From an uncultured Oscillospiraceae bacterium (lineage in GTDB: Bacteria; Bacillota; Clostridia; Oscillospirales; Acutalibacteraceae), in contig CASDTR010000069.1 in the NCBI GenBank assembly GCA_949283785.1, forward strand, positions 1 to 64,000: 64,000 nucleotides of DNA, in the 5' to 3' direction. The notes beneath the pieces are model-generated. The model was not told where the DNA came from and did not search any database. It saw only the letters and a program-made list of their open reading frames with translations. Every line of letters starts with the position of its first letter. Position 1 is the stretch's first letter. Shown in pieces: positions 52,440 through 58,986 of the stretch. The position numbers and the translations under genes were made by a program.

Positions 52440-52490
52440 CAATCCCTCAGTCAGCGTTGCTGACAGCTCCCTTTACACAAGGGAGCCGAC
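52440..52490 (-). repeat. Dispersed hairpin repeat element, inverted core (copy E)
   Basis: Reverse orientation of the core: CAATCCCTC, hairpin 2 as GTCAGC-GTT-GCTGAC (52450-52464), hairpin 1 as GCTCCCTT-TACAC-AAGGGAGC (52466-52486). With copy D it makes a pair of facing cores that could mark the ends of a mobile or amplified unit. Confidence 0.75.
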
Positions 52491-52538
52491 GAAACACCTG
52501 CTTTCTGCCGTAAAATTCAATTCTGTTTGGAGAAAAAT

Positions 52539-52601
52539 ATGTTTGCACAGCTGAGAAAATATACTTTCCAAGCCGTTCATAAATACATATTAATCGTTTA
52601 A
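52539..52601 (+). CDS. Candidate 20-residue peptide
   Basis: ATG at 52539 preceded by GGAG with six-base spacing, ending in TAA at 52601, five bases before a strong terminator. The product is basic and hydrophobic (starts MFAQLRKYTF and ends YILIV). No relation to the two precursor-like proteins. It could be a real small peptide, an attenuation leader, or chance; the ribosome site and terminator are the only support. Confidence 0.3.
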   Translation: MFAQLRKYTFQAVHKYILIV

Positions 52602-52605
52602 TCAG

Positions 52606-52634
52606 ACAGGCGGGCGTTTTGCCCGTCTGTTTTT
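52606..52634 (+). terminator. Terminator of the same design as those after the precursors
   Basis: Ten paired bases ACAGGCGGGC (52606-52615) and GCCCGTCTGT (52621-52630), then TTTTT. Confidence 0.8.
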
Positions 52635-52704
52635 GTCTGTCAGGTGCGGTTCCTGTCGGCTCCTTATTTTAATGTTTCTGGCAGCGCAAAGCCTTCTGTT
52701 ACCA

Positions 52705-52732
52705 TTGACAAATACATATAAAATGATAAAAT
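52705..52732 (+). promoter_or_regulatory. Promoter of the radical SAM operon
   Basis: TTGACA (52705-52710), 16 bases, extended -10 TGATAAAAT ending at 52732. The whole element is nearly the same as the precursor 2 promoter at 51190. Confidence 0.7.
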
Positions 52733-52789
52733 TATAGAGATTATAATATTTTATGCCGCAGATTGTCGTCGGCCTTTCCGTAAACTCAA

Positions 52790-52820
52790 GGGGCGGGCTA
52801 TTTAACTCCCGCCTCTTTTT
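52790..52820 (+). terminator. Terminator in the leader of the radical SAM gene (possible attenuator)
   Basis: Arms GGGGCGGG (52790-52797) and CCCGCCTC (52808-52815), then TTTTT. It stands between the promoter and the ribosome site AAAGGAG (52825-52831), so most transcripts should stop before the enzyme genes unless the hairpin is prevented from forming. Confidence 0.75.
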
Positions 52821-52836
52821 ATATAAAGGAGCAATT

Positions 52837-53991
52837 ATGAATCATTATACTTCTGAGGATACCCTCGAAAAAAACATGATAAAATATGCCGCCGCCAAAA
52901 GTGTGCCCATAAACGGCAGCTTCGAGCTGCTGCCTCTTTGTAACATGAACTGCAAAATGTGCTATGTGCGTCTGAGCCGCGAGGAAATGGAGCAAAAGGG
53001 CAGGCTGCGCACCGCCGACGAATGGCTTTCCCTTGCCGAACAGATGCAGAAGGCGGGAACACTTTTTCTGCTTCTTACGGGAGGAGAACCTCTCATGTAT
53101 CCTGATTTCAAAAAACTTTACATGGGTTTAAAAAAGCTTGGCGTATTTATAACAGTAAACACCAACGGAACTCTTTTAAATGAAGAGTGGGCAGATTTCT
53201 TTGCCGCAAATAAGCCCCGCCGCATAAACATGACCCTTTACGGCGCCGACGAAAAGGCCTATGCGGATTTATGCCGCTATCCCGACGGATTTGAAAAGAC
53301 CATGAACGCATTCAGGCTTCTCAAAGAGCGCGATGTGCCCGCAAAAATCAGCTTCAGCGCCACTCCCGCCAACGTTTCTTTTCTTGATGATATTTACCGT
53401 ATCGGCAAGGAACTTGATATGCTTGTTGAAACGGATACCTATATGATACCTGCTATTAAAGAGCGAGGTCTGCCGATTTCCGAGCAGTCCCGCCTCGCCC
53501 CTGAGCAGGCGGCGGCGGCCCGCGTCAGGGTGATACGTCACGATATCGGAGAGGAGAACTTCGGCGAATATGTTGATGCGGTTTTGAATCAAATTGAAAA
53601 TGACGACTCCGTTCATCCCGACGGGGTCACCTGCCTTGCGGGCAACTGCGGCTTTACCGTAAACTGGAAAGGGGAAATGAAGCCCTGCGTCACCTTTGAC
53701 GAGCCCGCTGTCTCTGTATTCGATGTGGGCTTTGAAGAAGCATGGCGTCAGATTTCGCAAAAGACGAAAGAGTTTCGCTTAAACCCTAAATGCGTAAGCT
53801 GTAAAATTCGGATTTTATGTCCCGTGTGCGTTGCCACCGCAAAGCTTGAAACGGGCAGTCACGACGGTGTACCCGAGTATCTTTGCCGCTACGCCGAGGA
53901 AACGCTCCGTCTGTTCAGAGAGGAGCAGAAAAATTATAAAAGCGAAAAACAGGAAGAAACGACTGTCCCCGCAAAGGAAGATGAAGAATGA
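52837..53991 (+). CDS. Radical SAM/SPASM peptide-modifying enzyme
   Basis: A 384-residue enzyme. Radical SAM motif CNMNCKMC at residues 35-42 (CX3CX2C), TGGEPLMYPD at 81-90. The SPASM domain near the C-terminus carries Cys266, Cys271, Cys284, then Cys319-x2-Cys322-x5-Cys328-x2-Cys331 and Cys350, enough for two auxiliary 4Fe-4S clusters. Such enzymes install C-C or C-S (thioether) crosslinks, or epimerise residues, in RiPP precursors. No lasso or lanthipeptide enzyme is encoded nearby, so this is the likely main maturase. ATG 52837 follows AAAGGAG; the frame extends 28 codons upstream but would cross the terminator. Overlaps the next gene by four bases. Confidence 0.93.
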   Translation: MNHYTSEDTLEKNMIKYAAAKSVPINGSFELLPLCNMNCKMCYVRLSREEMEQKGRLRTADEWLSLAEQMQKAGTLFLLLTGGEPLMYPDFKKLYMGLKKLGVFITVNTNGTLLNEEWADFFAANKPRRINMTLYGADEKAYADLCRYPDGFEKTMNAFRLLKERDVPAKISFSATPANVSFLDDIYRIGKELDMLVETDTYMIPAIKERGLPISEQSRLAPEQAAAARVRVIRHDIGEENFGEYVDAVLNQIENDDSVHPDGVTCLAGNCGFTVNWKGEMKPCVTFDEPAVSVFDVGFEEAWRQISQKTKEFRLNPKCVSCKIRILCPVCVATAKLETGSHDGVPEYLCRYAEETLRLFREEQKNYKSEKQEETTVPAKEDEE

Positions 53992-54881
53992 TAAAAAAAT
54001 GGTATCGCTTCGGTAAAACGGCCATGTACATTCAGCGCCCCGACAATATGATAATCCCCGAAAATATGAGCAAATTTGAAATCTCCGAGCCCTCCGTCGA
54101 AGATAAAAAGGTCTATTATGAAATAGAATTTGTTGACGATACGAAGCCTGTGTGTGAAAAAATAATAGCGAATGAGCCGAAAGTGCTTGCAAAGCGGATA
54201 AATTTTATCGTAATGGAAACCCCTGCGGGAGAGTGCAGATTTTTATACCTGATAGGGTGGAGCCTTCCCTTCGCTGTCGCTCTTCAAACCGCCGAGGACA
54301 AATGGAAGGTCTTTATAGATACCAAGAGCGCAGGGGAGCTTCACTGGGATACGGTATTTATTTCCGTTCTCAGTCTTGAGAAACATATAATTTCCTGGGG
54401 AGGTATGATTCTGCATACTGCCTTTTTGTGTCATAAGGGAGAAGCCATACTGTTTTCGGGTCCCTCCGAGGTGGGCAAATCAACTCAGGCAGGGCTTTGG
54501 GAAAAATACACAGAAGATTCCCGCACCGTAAACGGCGACCGCTGTCTCCTGCGAAAGGAAAACGGGGTCTGGTACGCCTGCGGCTGGCCCATATGCGGCA
54601 GTTCGGGTATTTGCAATAATGAAAAATATCCCGTAAAAGCTATCGTTATGCTCAGGCAGGCAAAGGAAAACCGCTGTGAACGTCTTTTAGGGGCAAAAGC
54701 CTTCGGTGAGGTTTTTGCGCAGCTTACGGTCAATAACTGGAACCCTGATTTTAAACGCACCGTAATTGATAATACAGAGTCATTGCTCAACGAAATAGAA
54801 GTTTATGAGCTTTACTGCGATATTTCAGAAAACGCCGTAAAAAGTCTTGAGGAAAAGCTTTATCCGCAAAGCTCTGTTTGA
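53988..54881 (+). CDS. HPr-kinase-like P-loop protein of the peptide cluster
   Basis: A 297-residue cytosolic protein. The C-terminal half has the HPr kinase/PEP carboxykinase-like fold: Walker A GPSEVGKST at residues 158-166, then VNGDRCLL with Asp184, and GWPICGSSGI. The N-terminal half is unassigned. Related proteins in lasso-peptide clusters (paeninodin type) phosphorylate a serine of the precursor. Here both precursors end in Arg-Ser, an attractive but unproven phosphorylation site. Coupled to the radical SAM gene by a four-base overlap. Confidence 0.85.
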   Translation: MIKKWYRFGKTAMYIQRPDNMIIPENMSKFEISEPSVEDKKVYYEIEFVDDTKPVCEKIIANEPKVLAKRINFIVMETPAGECRFLYLIGWSLPFAVALQTAEDKWKVFIDTKSAGELHWDTVFISVLSLEKHIISWGGMILHTAFLCHKGEAILFSGPSEVGKSTQAGLWEKYTEDSRTVNGDRCLLRKENGVWYACGWPICGSSGICNNEKYPVKAIVMLRQAKENRCERLLGAKAFGEVFAQLTVNNWNPDFKRTVIDNTESLLNEIEVYELYCDISENAVKSLEEKLYPQSSV

Positions 54882-54980
54882 GTATTTTGCAAGAACCTGT
54901 AAAAATCTGTCGCCTATTGCGAATTTTATATATTATTGTTAAAATAAACATTAAGCATTAAAAAGACAGGGAGCGTACTT

Positions 54981-56771
54981 ATGGACGAAGAAAACAAGGA
55001 AATCCAAGGCAGTAAAAGCTTTGAATCGCTTGACATACTTATACGCCGCTGGAAGGACGGTACCTTCGGCGAAATAATCGACGACTGGAAATGGATATTT
55101 ACTTACAGCGCCCGCTATAAAAAGGTAATTGCCTTTTATTTGATTCTGGGTATTTTAAGCACTACCCTCGGTCTTGTCAGCAGTGTTGCAAGCAAATATC
55201 TGATTGATATTATCACAGGCCACGACACGGGCAAGCTGTGGATACTTATAACCGTTGCGGTGGGCAGTACGGTTTTCAGCCTTGTTTTCGGCAGTATTCT
55301 CAGCCGAATCAATGCGAAAATAAGCATAGATATCAGCAACGACATTCAGGCGGATATCTTTGACCAAATCGTTGACGCCGACTGGCTGGCTCTCAATAAT
55401 TATACAAACGGCGATATCCTCAACCGCTTCACGGGCGATGTGAGTACTATAAGCTCAAACGCCATAAGCTGGCTGCCATCCATAGTTCTCGCCATTTATA
55501 ACTTTATCGCCACTTTCTGTCTGATTCTTTACTACGACTGGATTATGGCCCTTTTCGCCTTCGGCACCGCGCCACTTATGCTGATTATGTCCCGCTTTGT
55601 AATTAAAAAGCAGAGGGACTATAACAAAAAAATGCGCGAAATGAGCAGTGAGGTAATGACTTTTGAAGTTGATACCTTCTACAATTTCGATACTATCAAA
55701 TCTTTCGGCATATCTCATCTTTACAGCAAAAAGCTCCGCTGGTGGCAGCAAAAATTCAAGGATATCAGCCTTAAATACAATATGTTTTCAATTAAGACGA
55801 ACATCGTCATGTCGGTAATGGGCTCCGTTGTACAGTTCGCTGCCTTCGGCTACTGTCTTTTCCGTCTTTGGACAAACGGCATTACTTACGGTACCATGAC
55901 TCTGTTCTTGCAGCAGAAGAGTAAGCTTTCCAGCGCTTTCAGCAGTGTTGTTTCCATTATTCCGTCATTTCTCAACAGCTCTGTTTCTGCTCACCGTATC
56001 CGTGAGATTGTGCAGCTTCCCAGAGAAGTACATATCCCCGAGAGCAGCAAAATGGATGAGTTTATTAAAGACGGCTTTACCGTAAAAATGGAAAACACCA
56101 ATTTTGCCTATAAAGAGGGAACTCATGTAATTACTGATTCCGACTTCATAGCGAGACCCGGCGAAATTGTCGCGCTGGTAGGACCTTCGGGTGAGGGAAA
56201 AACCACTATGATACGCCTTATTTTAGGTCTCGTCAGACCTCAGAACGGCGACGTTACTTTGTGCGCTGCAAACGGCGAGAGCGTTCCCATGAATACGGAA
56301 ACACGCCATATGTTCGCCTATGTGCCTCAGGGCAACACAATTTTGACGGGAACCATTGCGGAGAATATGCGTATGGTAAAAGAGGAAGCCACAGATGAAG
56401 AAATAATCGAGGCACTGAAAGTTGCGTGCGCATGGGATTTTGTGGAAAAGCTTCCCGATACGATAAATACAAATATCGGAGAAAGAGGCAGAGGTCTATC
56501 TGAGGGACAGGCTCAGCGTATCGCCATTGCCCGCGCCATACTTCGTGACGCGCCTATCCTTCTTCTTGATGAAGCGACCTCGGCTCTTGACGTTACGACG
56601 GAGCGCATGGTGCTTAAAAATATCGTGCATCAGCATCCCAATAAGACATGTATTGTCACCACTCACCGTCCCAGCGTACTTAATCTCTGTCAGCGTGTTT
56701 ACAGAGTTATGCAGACTAAGGTAACTCAGCTGAGCGAAGAAGAATCAAGCCGCATGGCTATAGATTTTTAA
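54981..56771 (+). CDS. ABC exporter (fused permease-ATPase)
   Basis: A 596-residue half-transporter that should work as a homodimer. About six membrane segments in residues 50-330, then the ATPase with Walker A GPSGEGKTT, Q-loop VPQGNTILTG, signature LSEGQAQRIAIARA and Walker B ILLLDEATSALD. There is no N-terminal C39 peptidase, so the leader is not removed by this protein. It is the obvious candidate to export the mature peptide. Followed by the signal-peptidase-like gene after 14 bases. Confidence 0.93.
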   Translation: MDEENKEIQGSKSFESLDILIRRWKDGTFGEIIDDWKWIFTYSARYKKVIAFYLILGILSTTLGLVSSVASKYLIDIITGHDTGKLWILITVAVGSTVFSLVFGSILSRINAKISIDISNDIQADIFDQIVDADWLALNNYTNGDILNRFTGDVSTISSNAISWLPSIVLAIYNFIATFCLILYYDWIMALFAFGTAPLMLIMSRFVIKKQRDYNKKMREMSSEVMTFEVDTFYNFDTIKSFGISHLYSKKLRWWQQKFKDISLKYNMFSIKTNIVMSVMGSVVQFAAFGYCLFRLWTNGITYGTMTLFLQQKSKLSSAFSSVVSIIPSFLNSSVSAHRIREIVQLPREVHIPESSKMDEFIKDGFTVKMENTNFAYKEGTHVITDSDFIARPGEIVALVGPSGEGKTTMIRLILGLVRPQNGDVTLCAANGESVPMNTETRHMFAYVPQGNTILTGTIAENMRMVKEEATDEEIIEALKVACAWDFVEKLPDTINTNIGERGRGLSEGQAQRIAIARAILRDAPILLLDEATSALDVTTERMVLKNIVHQHPNKTCIVTTHRPSVLNLCQRVYRVMQTKVTQLSEEESSRMAIDF

Positions 56772-56785
56772 ATGTGAGGGACTTT

Positions 56786-57244
56786 ATGCAAAAGGGAACG
56801 CTCAATACAAGGGAATATGTAGGCATGCTAAAGGAGCTTGTGGAACAGGGTGATACGGTTTCCATGCGGATTGTCGGCAGCAGTATGTCTCCTTTTCTCA
56901 TACATAACCGTGATATCATTATTTTCAAAGCTCCCGACCGAAAGCTGCGAAGAGGAGATATGGTATTTTTTCAGCGAGATTCGGGACAATATGTAATGCA
57001 CCGCATATATTCCGAAAAAAAGGACGGATACTATATTATAGGTGATGCGCAGACCGAGCTTGAAGGCCCCGTAAGGCCTGAACAGATTTTTGCACTTGTA
57101 ATTAAAGTTAAGCGCAAGGACAAATGGCTTGAGCCGGGAAATTTCTGGTGGGAGTTTTTTGCAAGGGTATGGATTCGTTCAATACGCTTGAGAAAGGTTT
57201 TTACGAAAATTTACGGCGGAGTTCATAAGCTTTTCCGAAGGTAG
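56786..57244 (+). CDS. S24/S26 signal-peptidase-like protein
   Basis: A 152-residue protein. GSSMSPFL with Ser33 as nucleophile, GDMVFFQRD, VMHRIYSEKKDGYYIIGD with His72 and Asp87 as in SipW/ER-type Ser-His signal peptidases rather than Ser-Lys. It lacks the usual N-terminal membrane anchor; a hydrophobic and basic C-terminus (FWWEFFARVWIRS) may attach it. It may remove the leader of the precursors. ATG 56786 follows GAGGG and is preferred over 56774. Last gene of the peptide operon. Confidence 0.85.
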   Translation: MQKGTLNTREYVGMLKELVEQGDTVSMRIVGSSMSPFLIHNRDIIIFKAPDRKLRRGDMVFFQRDSGQYVMHRIYSEKKDGYYIIGDAQTELEGPVRPEQIFALVIKVKRKDKWLEPGNFWWEFFARVWIRSIRLRKVFTKIYGGVHKLFRR

Positions 57245-57254
57245 AGTTTGCCTG

Positions 57255-57283
57255 TTGTGAAAGAGGATAAGTTATGGTATAAT
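57255..57283 (+). promoter_or_regulatory. Promoter of the second polysaccharide block
   Basis: TTGTGA (57255-57260), 17 bases, TATAAT (57278-57283) with TGG before it (extended -10). It lies immediately after the peptide operon and 40 bases before the phosphatase start. Confidence 0.75.
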
Positions 57284-57322
57284 ACATATTTATACAACGC
57301 AAAACAAGGAAGAGGACTGCCC

Positions 57323-58081
57323 ATGGTTGATATTCACTGCCACATTCTGCCCGGCCTTGATGACGGGGCCGCCACTGTGTACGATACTTTAGATATGGCG
57401 TATTTGGCATATAAAAGCGGAACTGAGCAGATAGCGGCAACGTCCCACTGCAATATTCCGGGACTGTATAATAATTACTATGATGACGTATACCGAAACA
57501 CTTTTAAATTAGCCCAAAATGCTATTGAAAATGAAGGTATCCCCATAACACTGATGCCGGGTATGGAGGTATTTGCAACGGCGAATCTGCCGCAGCTGAT
57601 AGCTGAAAAAAAGGTTATAGGCTTGAATAACACACGCAATATTTTAATTGAATTTAATTTTTCAGAGGATCCGGAGTTTGCGGATTTTATTTTAAATAAG
57701 GTATACAGCAGCGGAATGACTCCTGTAATAGCTCACGCTGAAAGATATGATTTTGTGCAGGAATATCCCGAAAGAGTATTTCAATGGCACAGCAAGGGAT
57801 ATTTTGTGCAGGTAAATAAAGGAAGCTTTTGCGGCAGGTTTGGCAGAAGCGCCGAAAAAACAGCTTTTTTATTGCTTAATCATAATTTGATCACTGCTGT
57901 TGCCAGTGACGCTCACAGTCAGGTGCGTCGAACTCCGTGTATGTCTGAGGCTTACGATTATCTTGCCCCGGAGTATCCGGAAGAATATTTGAACGATTTA
58001 TTTATAACAAATCCAAGGAGACTTTGCCGCGGGGAAGCACCGATACAGTTTCAAAAAATTCCTTTTGATGAAAAGGTATAA
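57323..58081 (+). CDS. CpsB/YwqE-type protein tyrosine phosphatase (PHP domain)
   Basis: A 252-residue PHP-family phosphatase. MVDIHCHILPGLDDGA, ATSHCNIPG, LMPGMEVFAT, VIAHAERYD and VASDAHSQVRRTP are the manganese-binding PHP motifs. It dephosphorylates the tyrosine cluster of the BY-kinases encoded downstream, resetting chain-length control. ATG 57323 has AAGGAAGAGG upstream and lies after a good promoter; the frame from 57248 would start inside that promoter. Confidence 0.93.
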   Translation: MVDIHCHILPGLDDGAATVYDTLDMAYLAYKSGTEQIAATSHCNIPGLYNNYYDDVYRNTFKLAQNAIENEGIPITLMPGMEVFATANLPQLIAEKKVIGLNNTRNILIEFNFSEDPEFADFILNKVYSSGMTPVIAHAERYDFVQEYPERVFQWHSKGYFVQVNKGSFCGRFGRSAEKTAFLLLNHNLITAVASDAHSQVRRTPCMSEAYDYLAPEYPEEYLNDLFITNPRRLCRGEAPIQFQKIPFDEKV

Positions 58082-58100
58082 ATAAGAAGGAGCAGCATCA

Positions 58101-58979
58101 ATGAAAAAAATACGAATAGCGGTTATTGCATTATTTGCCCTCTCTGTTGTGGCGTTAGCGACGTTTACAATATGGTCAAACTTAGATAAAGATGAGACGC
58201 CTCCCGTATTGGAGTATGATGAAAGCAGCATTATTGTCAGCGTAAAAGACGGCGAAAGCGCATTGCTCAAAGGTCTGACTGCAAGTGATGATGTAGACGG
58301 TGATATTACTGACGCCATTCGTATCTCCTCCATTTCTCATTTTGCCGAACAGGGCAAGAGAACGGTGGAATATGTTGTTTTTGACTCGTCAAACAACTTT
58401 GCAACATGCAGGCGTACCGTACAATATAACGATTATGAGTCTCCGCGCATTTATCTGGATGCTCCGTTCAGAATCAGCATGTCAGAACTTGATTCCATAG
58501 ATACCACCTCCTGCATGAGGGTAGAGGATGTACTGGACGGGGATATTTCAAATAAGATACGCCTTTCCTTTGACGACGGATCATACATACAGGGACCGGG
58601 GTTCTATAATGTTACGGCCCAGGTCAGCAACAGTGCGGGAGATACTGTTTCCCTGGCGCTTGAAATGAATATTATTGATTCCGGCAACAGCAGTGAAACC
58701 CAGAAATACTATCCGACGCTTTCTGATTATGTTCTGTATGTCAAAGTGGATGAGGCTGTTAATCTGAAAACGTATTTGACCGGTGTGACGAGAAGCGGGC
58801 AGCAGTATGACTTTTCCGGAGGCGAATCTGAGAGCGTACTCAATATTACCCGTGACGATATCAATATTGTCAATCATGTGGATTTCAGTACACCGGGTAC
58901 ATATACGGTTGATTACAGTTATACATCCCCGTCGGGTGTTACGGGGCTTACCAAGATGATTGTAGTGGTAGAGGAGTGA
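58101..58979 (+). CDS. Membrane-anchored protein with Ig-like (DUF5011/HYR-type) domains
   Basis: A 292-residue protein with an N-terminal hydrophobic anchor (residues 5-25) and two to three beta-rich domains. The repeats TASDDVDGDITDAIRISS and VEDVLDGDISNKIRLS share the VDGDIT-type Asp-rich loop of bacterial Ig-like adhesion domains. Sitting between the CpsB phosphatase and the Wzz/kinase genes, it may act as a periplasm-side scaffold or polymer-binding partner; this is inference. Confidence 0.78.
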   Translation: MKKIRIAVIALFALSVVALATFTIWSNLDKDETPPVLEYDESSIIVSVKDGESALLKGLTASDDVDGDITDAIRISSISHFAEQGKRTVEYVVFDSSNNFATCRRTVQYNDYESPRIYLDAPFRISMSELDSIDTTSCMRVEDVLDGDISNKIRLSFDDGSYIQGPGFYNVTAQVSNSAGDTVSLALEMNIIDSGNSSETQKYYPTLSDYVLYVKVDEAVNLKTYLTGVTRSGQQYDFSGGESESVLNITRDDINIVNHVDFSTPGTYTVDYSYTSPSGVTGLTKMIVVVEE

Positions 58980-58986
58980 AAAAAGC

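Noticed and set aside
52753..52836. 28-codon N-terminal extension of the radical SAM enzyme
   Set aside because: It crosses an intrinsic terminator and lacks a good ribosome site, while ATG 52837 has AAAGGAG at proper spacing. Kept only as a possible attenuation leader.
47428..57244. Lasso-peptide cluster
   Set aside because: PqqD-like, HPr-kinase-like and nucleotidyltransferase genes fit, but there is no asparagine-synthetase-like cyclase and no transglutaminase-like B2 protease; a SPASM enzyme is present instead.
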